Positions 11,180-22,480 are shown, numbered from the stretch's first letter. The stretch is DNA of 64,000 nucleotides from Parapristionchus giblindavisi (GCA_943737045.1 CALSFV010000226.1:310001-374000); one strand, 5' to 3'. The notes: generated by a model from the letters alone, not told the origin. Numbers and translations are program-made.

Positions 11180-12059
11180 AGGATCCTTTGACATATGGAC
11201 ATTGCATGTCTCTTTCGTTTTTTTAATTTCACCTGCAGCTTTGATTGAAGCTGCTAATCTTCGTCAATCTTCGTTCCCTTGTCACTTTAATAGGCTCCGT
11301 TTCACCTGATCAATCAAGTTTCATTATGAGCGGTGTGCCTAATATGGATAGGAACGAAGAGGGGTGGCTAAACGAGAAAGACGAGAACAGAGAAAGATGG
11401 GATAGAGAACGATGAGAGGTTATTGATCTTTATGCAAATATTCAATATATCCTTTCAATACGTTTTTGTTGCGACTACAGTTTATTGTGCAGAATACAAT
11501 ACAATAGGCGAAGTGGTGTAGTGGTCTATGGCGCGCCCCACCCGGTCGTTTCACCGCCTACGCACCACCAAGGCGACCGGAAGGGGAATTGGTAGTGACT
11601 AGATCATGCGGTAAAGTAGGTCCGAAGAAGAAATTAGGCCCTCCGGACCGAATTGGCTTTGAAACGTCAGTGACCTAGCAGTGATCACCCGCAGGACTTC
11701 GTGTGCCTTGAATAACGGGTTCTACCTTTGCCTTTACCTTTACAATACAATACAACACATTTATGTATTCAGCGCACAGTACATAAGAATAAGTCAGGTA
11801 CGGAGAACAAACCAACGAGGGATGTAATCTGAGACTGTTTCATGACTTTAGGGTCAAACGCACTCCTTATATCCTAGTGTTAAAAACTTGGAAAAATGAC
11901 TTTTTTTTTAAATCTATGCGGCCTTTTGACCTCAAAGTGTTATTTTGGAGGTAAAGGAGGGAGGAGACCTGCGAAAGTTTGTGCAAGACTCAAACATTTA
12001 GCATATTAAAAGGACAAGTGATATGTAAAAATTCTTGCCGTTAGGAGCACGGATCTTAT
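11180..12059. repeat. Left part of an inverted segmental duplication (partner 33600-34310)
   Basis: About 11090-12059 reappears in reverse orientation at about 33595-34310. The partner lacks the SINE-like insertion at 11505-11741. No gene is recognised. Confidence 0.75.
11505..11741 (+). mobile_element. SINE-like element with tRNA-like A box
   Basis: About 235 bp starting GGCGAAGTGGTGTAGTGGTC (A-box-like) and ending in a (CCTTTA)n-type tail. It is inserted in an ACAATACAAT tract that flanks both sides. The inverted duplicate at about 33890-33920 has only the uninterrupted tract. A fragment of the same family lies in reverse at about 43008-43066 (CACGAAGTACAGCGGG, CACTGCTAGGTCA). Confidence 0.75.
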
Positions 12060-14151
12060 AGTTAGAGTAACCTTACTCAAAACCAAAAAAAATTTATATG
12101 GCTGTCGCGTCCTGACACGACCGCGTCGCGGTGCACTTTTCAAAATCGCATTTTTGGCAACTTGCCAAGTGATGTTCTGCTCGTATTTTCTTGCACTTCT
12201 CTGTTCTTTGTAAGCGTTTTCACTTGCTTAAAGCTTATTATTTTGTGTTCTGTTGCACATTTCGAGTTTAATAGGCAATCTTGCTATGTAATAGAGCGAT
12301 TGTATATAGAGGCAAGATGCGAATTCTCCTAGAAGAGTAGTTAAACTAGCGCTGCTGCGGTTAGATCTTGTATTATCAGATTTACTGTTGAAATTTCCTT
12401 CCTTGGCATTGATACACTACTTCTTCGCGTTGATTTACCGCTCTTCACGTTCATATATACTGATGTTCATGTTTGTAGTACCTCGGGCCGAAGCTTTGAA
12501 CCTACAGCACCTTGGCTCTCGCTCCGACGTCGGAATGCTACAAAGACACGCAGCCACTGACTGACGTGTCATTCTAAAGAAGGTATGTATGTTTATTCCT
12601 ATTGTTGTGCCTCCATTTATTGCTTGGATGTTGATTTGCTTACTTGATTATATCCATGAAGTATTCATCTTACATCGAATCTTTTATGTTTATATTATTA
12701 TAGATGCAAGGACTCGACTATCGGTGGAACTCGATGGTCCCGTCTTCCCTGTGATACATCAAAGGTACACTTAACCTTTTATTTATATTTTTACTCATAA
12801 ACTTTATCTCAGATCGTATAAAACATGTTATACGTCCCTGTAACTTATATATTTGAATAGCTCTACGTGTTTACGTTTTATTTATTTAGTATCTGTTTCG
12901 TACATGTTCTAAAATAGTAACATTTCGATAGTAGATGTCTTATTTCCCGTGGCAAATCTCTGATTCGTTCCAGGCAGTATTTTCTCGGACTACGTTTGTG
13001 TGAAGGGTCGCTGACCTTCCACCTGAAGGACGCCAAGTGCTAGCACGAACGTCCATATGTACGAAAGTTCGTGAGTTATTTTCAATTTTCTCAATGTTTT
13101 AGTGATTTGTTTAATTTATATTCATTGATTTCCTGATGCTGAGGCACATTGTTTCCTTGATATAAGTTGGGTTTTGATAGAGAACAACATAAAATGATAC
13201 ACACCTTTAATAAGGTAGTATTAACGCTTAAATTATTTATATCTATTATTTATTTCTACTTCCACCATTTTCAAGGAGATTTCGCTTTACTACAGCGGCG
13301 ATGAACTAATCTTCGACCTCGTATGCGAGTCGCCACGTTCGTCGGCCAGGAGATTAGAAGTCTTCAATTATCCAAGGTAGTATCGATTTATTTATTGATT
13401 ATATTATATGTTAACTTGAAGTTATTGTAATATTATTGAAAAGTTAATTGTTCAGTTATGAATAGTTGATTAACGAGTATACTATGTTTATATTTTGTGG
13501 CTAATGATGATTGGCATGCAACATCGTGTCTCTCAATCTGATCACCCCGTATTCCAGGTGTCATTCATGGTCTTCGCTGATCGTCCCCCTCGCTAATGAC
13601 GAAGGATGTCAGCAGGGTCGCACCTTGAGCGCCGTCGTTTATAAGTAAACATCGAACGGAGCAGTGCTCTCGTCACACCATCATTTACCGTCGTTGTTAA
13701 CCCATTTTACATTTTGTATGTTATTCATGCTGCTTGTTTGCTACATTTATTTTGTTTTATATAATTAACGTGAAAAAATAAAAAAAAATTGTGAGGATTG
13801 AAGTCTAAATAGAATAAAGTGTTATTCTTATTCTGTATTCCATCGTATTATATGTGAGAAAGTGATGAGAAAAGCCTATTGAACGGACCCCTCTATTGAA
13901 ATATTTCTATAGACGTCAATAAATACAAAGCTGGTGTTCCATACGCCGTGTATCAGTTGCATAGCTCAGTTGGTAAGATCTTTGTTTCGCACTCATTGTA
14001 TCATGGGTTCGATCCCTCATTCAATGCGTGTTCTTTTGACTGTTTCTGCGAGTGTTCTTTGACTTTGCATTGTTAGAAACTACAGTGCGACCTCTTCCGC
14101 GTGAGAGAGAGATTTCAAATTTGGTGAATATTGAGTAAGGTTACTCTCCCT
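12060..14151. mobile_element. 2.1-kb TIR element, TSD TTAT, with exon-like islands
   Basis: Termini AG-TT-AGAGTAACCTTACTCAA and its inverse ...GAGTAAGGTTACTCTCCCT are flanked by TTAT at 12056-12059 and 14152-14155. The inverted duplicate near 33600 has the empty site with one TTAT. Inside are GC-richer islands bounded by acceptor- and donor-like sites: about 12480-12579, 12703-12762, 12973-13060, 13275-13377 and 13559-13790, with AATAAAAAAAA near 13776. Frames are mostly closed; the best join (islands 2-3) gives only about 45 codons. A tRNA-like block (A box TAGCTCAGTTGG, B box GGTTCGATCC) is at 13967-14040. It could be a non-autonomous element that captured host exons, or a decayed autonomous one. 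The TIR is shared with the MITE at 58779-58899. Confidence 0.75.
13967..14040 (+). other. tRNA-like sequence (pseudo-tRNA)
   Basis: It has good A and B boxes (TAGCTCAGTTGG; GGGTTCGATCC), but the acceptor strands and T-stem do not pair well. It is therefore a tRNA-derived remnant rather than a tRNA gene. It lies inside the 2.1-kb TIR element. Confidence 0.55.
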
Positions 14152-14162
14152 TTATCACCCAT

Positions 14163-14282
14163 CACAGCGTTCTCATGACTTTCAAAGCAAGAACGACCGC
14201 TCAACATACAAACTCTCTCGAATACAATGGTCTCTCCTTTGTCTTGCTTTGGAAGAAAAATGGCTTGGACCAGAATACTGTG
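14163..14282. mobile_element. 120-bp MITE, TSD CCAT
   Basis: Termini CACAGCGTTCT / AGAATACTGTG (imperfect inverted repeats), with CCAT at 14159-14162 and 14283-14286. The inverted duplicate (near 33590) shows the pre-insertion site. A second copy, with its own TSD, is at 61225-61345. Confidence 0.9.
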
Positions 14283-14286
14283 CCAT

Positions 14287-14836
14287 GGTTGCAGGTTCGA
14301 AACATATAGTCCAAATCTTACCTTATCCCTTTCCTCTTCGATTTTTTTAACCGTATTTCGAAAACACTTCTTACCTTCTTACCGTATCCCAACTTACAAT
14401 CAATGTTTTCCTCTTGGGATGCAGCACTCTCCAAAATTTTTTACTGTGTCACTTTCCACCTGAAGAGGAAATTCGAATGCCTCCTCGCACACCGAGCTAA
14501 TTTGAAACGTTCTGTTCTTTCAATGTTTTCTTGTCTGCGAGAGAGTTTTGCGAGAACGGATACTAAACATGGCTCGGAAGCGTTGGTAACATACATAATT
14601 GATTCATTTTTTCGCATTTTATTAGTGCCTGGTCTGTGAAATATTATACTGACATAATCGATTTTGCGTCATTTTCAACTGTGTCGCTTTCCTTTAACAG
14701 CAACAATAACCTTTATCGAATGATTACACTAAAATACAGGATGAACGATTAATTACGATTAATTACTTTAGATAAAAGGTGCTCTTTATATTTCGAAACA
14801 AGATTTCGCCGGCGTAATTGAGCTATAGTCTTCATT
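14287..14836. other. Downstream flank of the PAN/DUF281-like gene; partly absent from its inverted copy
   Basis: About 14425-14735 is missing from the inverted duplicate (junction near 33445), so it is an insertion here or a deletion there. It holds a degenerate MITE-family-1 fragment (about 14490-14560). No gene is seen. Confidence 0.5.
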
Positions 14837-16110
14837 TCATTTACCAATTTGTATAACCTTTCTTCCGCCGGTTACTTCACATTTATTCGAGAAACTCTTC
14901 CCGTCATAATAGTAAATCCCATCGTCTCCACAAGAAACATTCGGTGCCCCTGTTAACCAGTCGCTGCCACATCGAACCTGCGAAGTTTAGGGTATCAGAA
15001 TGAAGTTCGAACAAGAGGATGTTGGAAAATGGTAAAGAATTTGAAGGAACACAATCTGTGTTTTCTTTTTTATTCACTGTATTCTATAACTGATTGTGAA
15101 AAAGATTTTGAAAATTTAATTATGTATTTTTTACATAACTAAATTAATATCATAATTGAAAATACTTGTTCTCACCAGCAGTTGAGGTTGGTTTGTTGTT
15201 CTGTAAACTATACAGGGCTTGTAGGGACCGATTTCTTGTTTAACGGAGGCTTCGTTGCACATATAGTCAGGAGGGCATTCGGTAGTTGTTTTAAGAGTGG
15301 GACAACTCATACAGCCTGATAAAGTAAAACACTATTCCGTCCAATGAAAAAAGCAAGGTAGAGTAAGAAAAATTTTTGTAAGGCAAGATATAATAAGTAC
15401 TTGGAGGTGATGTTGACGTAGAAGTTGTTTTTACTGTGGTAGTTGTCGTAGGTCGTAATGTAGTGGTTGACGTTGGTTTCATGGTGGTAGTTGTTGTAGG
15501 TGGTACAGTTGTGACAGAAGGAGTTTTCATGATGGTAGTTCTTGCACTCGAGCTACATTCACTTTTTAGAAATATATGTGTTTCCTTAGAACACATTTCA
15601 GGGAAGGGTTTTCCTAGAATTCCACACTTTTGCTTCTCATGAGAATGAACAAATCCTTGACATTCCATCTGAAGAACAATGAAGAACATAGTACCTACTT
15701 AGTTTACAACAAAAATCCGGTTATGAAATGCGAAAACATTTGAAAGTGCAAGGTTTAAAGGGACAAGGTAATCCCCGTGCTAATTTTGTTGCACGTTATG
15801 ACGATACTCTCTCGTTAACAAAGAAAGCGTGAAAGCATTATCATTAAGGAGAGTTTCAAATTAGCTCGGTGTGTGGCTTTAACATTCACGATCGAGCACC
15901 TAACCTTTTCCGTACACATATTCTGACAGCCTTGGAACATCGTGTTCATTGTTATGGCTATAACTTCTCTAACTTCTTTATCGACTACTTCTTCATAACA
16001 ATATTGAACTGTTGAGGACAACATTAGCTTAAACAAAGGACGATAAACAAAGAAACAAGGAACAATATTTTACTTACCGTATTCATGAAGAGGAATACAG
16101 TAGACGCCAT
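14837..16110 (-). CDS. Secreted protein: PAN/apple-like domain, Thr-rich linker, DUF281-like C-terminus (234 aa)
   Basis: Five exons with consistent phases and no stops: 16078-16110, 15905-16027, 15401-15668, 15176-15315, 14837-14977; the stop is TGA at 14837-14839. The start MASTVFLFMNTLMLSS gives a signal peptide split by a 50-bp intron. Residues ~20-85 hold seven cysteines in a spacing like PAN/apple modules (QYCYEE, GCQNMC, ECQGF, KCGIL, MCSK, SEC). Residues ~88-132 are Thr/Pro/Ser-rich (TTTTT blocks), probably O-glycosylated. The rest has CMSC, ECPPDYMC, RCGSDW, SCGDDGIYYYDG and NKCEV, like DUF281. PAN plus Thr-rich plus DUF281 proteins are known in Caenorhabditis as secreted, mostly of unknown function. 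Intron 2 contains a MITE (15757-15881). A truncated inverted copy of the last two exons is at 32940-33351. Not recognised at gene-symbol level. Confidence 0.78.
15757..15881. mobile_element. Foldback MITE (family 1) in an intron
   Basis: Begins near AAAGGGACAAGG and ends CGGTGTGTGGCTTTAA. The central hairpin is ACTCTCTCGTTAACAAAGAAAGCG. It belongs to the same family as 63091-63211. Confidence 0.65.
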
Positions 16111-16894
16111 CTCTGAAAGGTGGATGAAGAGCTTATTGAGGAAGGATAAAGAGCTCTTTGGGATGAATGGGACTGAAAGAAACGATGCGTTTCCAACAGT
16201 TACAGCTGTTTTATTGGCCTGTCATTAAGTCATATTCACATTGACTTCCCTTTTGGAGTCATTTGGAGGGAGAGTGACCTCTCTCAATGGCCTCTTTATT
16301 GCGCACCTGAATGGCGCTTGGCTCCGTGGTCCAGACACTTCTTCATGATCCGTTCCAGAAATTTTTTTAAATTCAATTAAATTAAACGAACAGTGGGGAA
16401 AATTGTGTTCGAAAGAATAGATTGCAGAGACGTATAATTGAAAGATTAAAGATCAAAGATCAAAATTCATGAAAACTCAAAGTACTAGCCTAAAGTGACG
16501 TTACATTGGTTAATTCAGTTGAACACTTCCGTGCAGAATCATGAACCAAATCTTCGACCTAAAACAATTACGATAAACGGATTTATTTTAAAAATATATA
16601 TCCTCTGTCCGTAAGCATCATTATTTAAAATGCACTTATTCAATTCGCGCACATAAGTGCGCATAGTGCCAATTATATTCAATTGAATTTATGTTTTTTG
16701 GCGACCATACATCCCAACAAGGTCGGTCGATTCTCCCCAAAATCACGAGCTAAACAAGAATTTAGAAAAGCCACCGTAAATACATTTTGAGAAGTGCGCA
16801 CGATCGAAAAATGTTCAAGATCCGCTATATCATCACCGTCCTCGTTGTTGCATTGAACCTGAAGTTTTCATGATCATTTACCGAATATTTTTTT
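16111..16894. other. Upstream of the PAN/DUF281-like gene; no gene seen
   Basis: Its first part should contain the promoter of the minus-strand gene ending at 16110. A one-ended relative of the AGGGAGAGTAACCTTACTCAAT terminus is near 16256-16285. The GATCAAA repeat is at 16445-16460. Nothing else is recognised. Confidence 0.4.
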
Positions 16895-17740
16895 TTAAAT
16901 CTTAACGGAGAGCGGAACATCGTTTAGGAAAAAATAGCAAAAGGAGTTGGGACAGATTGAGAGTGCTAATCTTTTGCTAATCCTCTTCTGGGAATCGAAC
17001 CCTCTTGCCGACCAACCGGCCGGTTTGACTGTCCGTGCTCTTATCCACTAGACCATGGGTCCCTATTAGAATGGATGTCAAACAATCTACTTAAACTCAG
17101 ACACTCCCGTACTTATATACCCTTCGTATAACGATTCTGACTCCGCCCATTTAACTGTGCGGGCTTGGACACCGATGACAAACATCACAACACCCCAAAT
17201 ATCTTTATTTATTTCGGAAAAGAAGATCCTGCAGTCCCCACAGTAGCCGCAATACGGAGAGTGAAGGACAAGGTTGTGCGGCCGCTTACATCTTCTCCCA
17301 GCGATAGAGTTTCACAAGTGCGACGACCTGGCGATCTTCATCAGCCACGAAGAAGAAGGGATGACTTCGAGATGCATCGACATGAAAAACGACAAATAAC
17401 CATCGATTCAACAATGTTTCCCTATCACAATCTGATTTGTGTTTAAAAGCTACACAAGGACAACACTCCAATGTTTACATTATCACAAAAAAAGAGGAGA
17501 GCTCGATTTTTCGCTTCTGAACAAGACTTCTTCAACTAACGACATCTCTCACGAAGTATCACATTTTTCTTCTTTCAAAGAAACATGTTTTACTAATTGT
17601 TTGGAAAAGAAATGTAATGAAATGATTACTACGAACGAATTAATGGTTGACCATTCCGTTATATATATCGGAAGAAGAGACGAAATGAAAAGAAAAGAAA
17701 GTAACGAGATAGTGTGAAAAACGAGGAGTGTTATAAAACA
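16895..17740 (-). mobile_element. Composite repeat U1, copy a
   Basis: Minus-strand copy of the U1 unit: a tRNA-like head at about 16986-17064 (A box TGGTCTAGTGG, B box GGTTCGATTCC) and, upstream in unit orientation, the TATA-like segment (about 17100-17165) with CGCGGGCTTGGACACCG. Then comes a long arm to about 17740. Other copies: 21340, 23200, 40110, 50080. Confidence 0.7.
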
Positions 17741-18150
17741 CTATCTGAGATAATTCAACAACTGGGATATTTTTTGGTATCGATGAAAAATAGATTTTTC
17801 TCTTTTATATGTGATAATTACAGGCTCCTTGAGTGTAGTTCACTGGTACTTGGAAATTCCTTCCAATTGAAAATTCGCTTCAGGAAGTGACCACACCACG
17901 ATTTGGCGCCTTATCCTAAAAAGTTTATTTCGAATCCAATCGATTCGGGAGTGGCCGCAATCAAACCCTTGGCTAATTCTAAGAAACTATTGTCAAGGAG
18001 AGTTTTTCTATCAACGGTTTACGAAGGCTGGAATTCGGGAATTTTCGAAATATTTTTCACATTAAATTAATTCTCACTATTTTCCCATGCCGAATATAAA
18101 TTTTTTATTTGCTCAATAACTTCTACATGTGACACACCTTCAGTTAAAAA
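17741..18150. other. Spacer, nothing recognised
   Basis: AT-rich DNA between the U1 copy and the nested palindrome. Confidence 0.4.
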
Positions 18151-18309
18151 ATCATAATTTTTAAAAAAGGTATATATGGCGAACAAATCATTTTATAACG
18201 AAAGTCGTGAATTATGGTGTGCTCCTACAGTAATCCCTATTCTGTTAATTTTGTTTTTCGCTAGTTTTAAGCATATTTTCAGCGGTTTTCTTTACAATGT
18301 TAGACGTAC

Positions 18310-19736
18310 AGTATAGGTCAAAAGTCATGGGACACTTTTTCATTATTTTATAACTTTTGAACCAGGAAAGCAATCAAGCTCATCTTTTGAGATAATGTAC
18401 AGAATTTATCAAGGAATAATACCATGATGTGTTTCTGTAATTAAATTAGTTCACTGATGCGTAGCGATGACGCTACCGAAGTACACTTTTTTGAAAATTC
18501 CCATTTCTTTAGTGAAAAGCCCTGTTCTTCAGGAACACTGTGAGAGTGGAGACCCCCACTAGGGCTGTACAGTCGAACAATCCGGAATGGATCCGACTCC
18601 GATTTCAAGCTGTAGCAGAGTCGCAACTTTGACCCCCAAAATTTATAACTCAGCTTCTAGATGTGCTAACGATCCGTTCTAAGCGCCAAAATGATGCTAA
18701 TGATAAGCGATGTTTATTCCCAGATTATGGTAGTCATAGCTCTTCGTTCGCCCTCAGGGCATGAAAATCAATTTTTTCGAAAGGACTGATTTTGAGACCC
18801 TACCGTTCAGAGGGCTTGTCTTCTAAAATAATGGTTCCTCCGCAGGTAGCTTTGCGATGTATCATATATGTGTTTCCCTTATTTTGGTTAAGTTCCGATT
18901 CCTTTCAGACCCGCAGCAAACTTTATGCTGAGGTCTACTCGGTGCCCGCTCTTACGCTTTCATTCTTACTGCTCTTGTTCCTGGGCCTCAATTGATGAAA
19001 TCTCTTATTTTCAAAGCACATATGCATGTTAGAGATGTTCACAAAAGTTTTTGCACTATTTCTGAACTTTGATCTTTGATCTTTGTATTTTGATCTTTAC
19101 TCGCTATAACCGAGTAGACCTCAGCAGAGCGTTTGCTGCGGGTCTGACAGGAATCGGAACTTAACCAAAATAAGGGAAATACATATATGATACATCGCAA
19201 AGCTGCTTGCACAGGAACCATAATTTTAGAAGACCCGCCCTCTGAACGGTAGGGTCTCAAAATCGGTACTCCCCAAAATAATTTATTTTATGCCCTGAGG
19301 GCAAATGGCGAGCCATGACTACCGTAATCTGGGGATAAACATTACTCGCCACTAGCATCATTTCAGCACTTAGAAGTGGTCGTTATCACATCTAGAAGCC
19401 GAGTTATAAATTTTGGAGGTCAAAGTTGCAACCCTGCCACAGCTTGAAATTGGAGTCAGATTCATTCCGGTGTACAGCCCTAGTGGGGGTCTCCACTCTC
19501 ACAGTGTTCCTGAAGAACAGGGCTTTTCACTAAAGAAATGGGAATTTTCAAAAAAAGTGTACTTCGGTTGCGTCATCACTACGCATCAGTGAACTAATTT
19601 AATTACACCAACACATCATGGTGTTATTCCTTGATAAATTCTGTACATTGTCTCAAAAGATGAGCTTGATTGCTTTCCTGTATCAAAAGTTATAAAATAA
19701 TGAAAAAGTGTCCCATGACTTTTGACCTATACTGTA
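18310..19736. mobile_element. Tc1-like long-arm foldback (about 630-bp arms)
   Basis: Termini CAGTATAGGTCAAAAGTCAT and its inverse abut TA on each side, as for Tc1/mariner elements. Arms of roughly 18310-18942 and 19109-19736 are near-perfect inverted copies. The spacer holds TTTGATC repeats (19066-19095). The mirrored open frames (MRPYRSEG...) at 18792 and 19260 are the same DNA read on both arms and are probably non-coding. Confidence 0.85.
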
Positions 19737-20024
19737 TGTGATTATTCTGCACCTTCGGAGTGCAGCTGCGCGGTATATGTGATGACCATATTGCTGATCG
19801 TACTTGCACTGTACTTGTACTGTAATTTACGTGCTCTCTGTTATTCTCTGATCAGTCTATAAAACCGACAAGAAAGAGCACAGAACGGCATGAGTATGGT
19901 GACAACGTCGCAAGATGGCTAGTATACGAAAGTGAATAACATTTACAGTACAAATGCGATCAGCAATGTGGTCATCATATATACTGTGCAGATGCACTCG
20001 GTGCAGAATAATCACATACGTCTA
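19737..20024. repeat. Second nested foldback, ~285 bp
   Basis: Left arm from GTGATTATTCTGCACCTTCG, right arm ending GGTGCAGAATAATCACATA. Inner matches include GCTGATCG and CGATCAGC. It lies directly beside the Tc1-like foldback, inside the outer palindrome. Confidence 0.75.
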
Positions 20025-20068
20025 ACATTGTAAAGAAAACCGCTGAAAATATGCTTAAACCTAGATAG

Positions 20069-21222
20069 CGGATTGTGCAATTCAGTTTCTGTCTTTTCAC
20101 AAAATAACGAGGGAAGCGGTGCCGGAATATATTTTACGGTCGCCAATATTTCCAGTCTGAATGTGTTTATTTCCGTTTGCATTTTACTTAATTTTTTGTA
20201 TCGTTTTTGGCAAAACCCCATTACGTGCCATATATTTGTGAACTCTCCAGACACTACTCTTCCTCCTAGTACTACGTTTCATGCCGTATCGAATGTCGCA
20301 TTTTTGTTGCAAGCTGCGAAACAGAGCCAACTTCGTAATTTTCGCTGAACTGTTCGCTTCCGATCGCTGATTGCTTTCGTTTTTGCCAAAACCCCATTAC
20401 GAGTCATATATTTGTGAACTCTCCAGACACTACTCTTCCTCCTAGTACTACGTTTCATGCCGTATCGAATGTCGCATTTTTGTTGCATGCTGCGAAACAG
20501 AGCCAACTTCGTAATTTTCGCTGAACTGTTCTCTTCCGATCGCTGATTGCTTTCGTTTTTGCCAAAACCCCATTACGAGTCATATATTTGTGAACTCTCC
20601 AGACACTACTCTTCCTCCTGATACTACGCTCGACGCTGTATCGGATGTCGCATTTGAGCAGCATGCTCCAAAACATAGGCAATTTCGATTATTTCACTGA
20701 ATGTCTTTATTTCCGAACGAATTTTCCTCATTTTTTGAACTCTATCAAACACGATTTATACATTATTCGACGCACCAGATACTAGGCTTCATCCTAATAC
20801 CGAATTTAATGATGTATCGCTTGTGGGTTTTGCGCAGTTTGCATTCTACAGTTTCCTGATTATTTCGGTGATTTTTTTGCAAATAAAGCATTTATTTAAT
20901 GAAAAAAAAGTGTCGAATTGTTGTGTTCACACAGTGTCAATGTTTTTACATTATAAAAAATCATTATAAAGCAAGAAATACTCAATTAATCGAATTTTGA
21001 CGGAATAAATATATATCGTGACCCAGCGCATGACACAATTCTAGGATTGGCATATTGTATTTTTCTTAACATGAGCTATTAGTAATTAAGCACAGTTTTC
21101 TACTATTAAATTTTATTTTTATGTTTATTCTTGTTTTCCATTAGAATCGGCATCATCGATTACGTTGAAAAATGATAAAAATAAAATTTTACTGCACTCT
21201 CGTAATTCTCACGATACGGTCC
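20069..21222. mobile_element. ~1.15-kb insertion with 11-bp flanking repeats and a ~180-bp tandem array
   Basis: Flanked by CTTAAACCTAG on both sides (20058-20068 and about 21223-21233). The opposite arm of the host palindrome has that sequence once, uninterrupted apart from a mismatch. Inside, about 20190-20690, are three tandem units of about 178-186 bp (CAAAACCCCATTACG, ACTCTTCCTCCTAGTACTACG). A 9-11-bp target duplication suggests a Mutator-like mechanism; terminal inverted repeats are at best weak. Confidence 0.6.
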
Positions 21223-21339
21223 CTACTTAAACCTAGCGAAAAACAAAATTAACCGAATAGGGATTACTGTAGGAGCACACCATAATTCACGACTTTCGTT
21301 ATAAAATGATTTGTTCGCCATATATACCTTTTTTAAAAA

Positions 21340-22480
21340 TCCTGATGAACATCGTACACGACGACGTAGAGGACGACGTCAGATCATGTACATGATCGAT
21401 TGCTGATCAGGGAGGTACGAGTCTACCTTGGCCAATCGTATGCTCACGTCATGAAAAGAAAAGAAAACAGTTGATGACTCCTCGTATTGCACACTCTCTC
21501 GTAATTTTTTTCTTTTCTTTTAATTTCGACCCTTCTTCCGATAACGACATCATCCAACGATTAATTTGTTCGTAGTAATCATTTCACTGCATCTCTTTTC
21601 CAAATCATTATAGTAAAACATGTTCTTTTCAAAGAAATATGTGATACTTGTTAGTGCGCGATTTCGTTATTTGTAGAAGTACTCTTGCTCACTGTTCAAA
21701 AGTTGCGAAAATCGAACACATTTCTTTTTTTTTGTAATACTTTAAACAGTGGGGAGTTGTCATTTGTAGCTTTTGAACACAAATCAGATTATGATAGTGA
21801 AAAATTGTTGAATCAATACTAATTTATCATTATTCATGTCGATTTCTGTCGAAGTCATCGGTTTGTCGTCGTGGCTGATGAAGATCGTCGGGTCGTCGCG
21901 CTCTTTATTCCTCGGTGAAGATGAGAACGCCCCCCCCCCTTCGTCCTTCACCATCCGGGCTGCGGCTGCTGCGAGGACTGCTGGATACTGTTTTCAGAAA
22001 TAATAAAGATATTTGGGGTGTCTTAATGTTTGTAATCGGTGTCCAAGCCCGCACAGTTAAATGGGCGGAGTCAGAATCGTTATATAAAGGGTACATAAGT
22101 ACGGGTGTGTCTGAGTTTATGTAGAACGTTTGACATGCATTCTAATAGGGACCCATGGTCTAGTGGATAAGAGGACGGACAATCAAACCGGCCGGTTGGT
22201 CGGCAAGAAAGTTCGATTCCCCAAAGAGGATTAGCAAAAGATTAACAATCTCAACTTGGCCAAACTGTTTTTGCTATTTTTCCTAGACGTTGTTCCGCTC
22301 TCCTTACTCTAATGTCTAGTGCGCGACAGAGGTCCCGTAGAATGATAGTGAACTATCTTATTTTCCTTAAAATTGCCATACATATTTAAAAATGTAGATA
22401 AAGCCATTGCACTTTGTGTTCAATGTGCTAACTTTTAGTGTTTCATTTAAAAAAAAGACCAATAATTACAGTACATGAGA
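21340..22480 (+). mobile_element. Composite repeat U1, copy b
   Basis: Order: GATCGATTGCTGATC-type left block, a GATGAAGATCGTCGGGTCGT block, AATAAAGATATTTGGGGTGT, GGTGTCCAAGCCCGC, GGGCGGAGTCAGAATCG, TTATATAAAGGGTATATAAG, a tRNA-like head at 22148-22222, then a body with the AGCAAAAG ... CTTTTTGCT pair and TAATGTCTAGTGCGCGACAG. Confidence 0.75.

Larger units (their letters stand above)
18155..21335. mobile_element. Outer foldback element, interrupted by nested insertions
   Basis: The left arm 18155-18308 (GGTATATATGGCGAACAAAT ... ) is matched in reverse by two separated blocks on the right, 20024-20068 and 21222-21335. The arms are about 155 bp. The centre is occupied by the Tc1-like foldback 18310-19736 and a second foldback 19737-20024. 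The right arm is split by a ~1.15-kb insertion (20069-21222). Confidence 0.8.

Noticed and set aside
16986..17064. tRNA gene on the minus strand (and at 22148, 24005, 40943, 53015)
   Set aside because: A and B boxes are good, but the 5' GGGACCC has no matching 3' acceptor strand and the anticodon arm does not form. It is a SINE-type tRNA-derived head.
18792..19260. Two similar open frames MRPYRSEG... on opposite strands
   Set aside because: They are the two arms of one palindrome read on each strand, with no recognisable domain or splice context.
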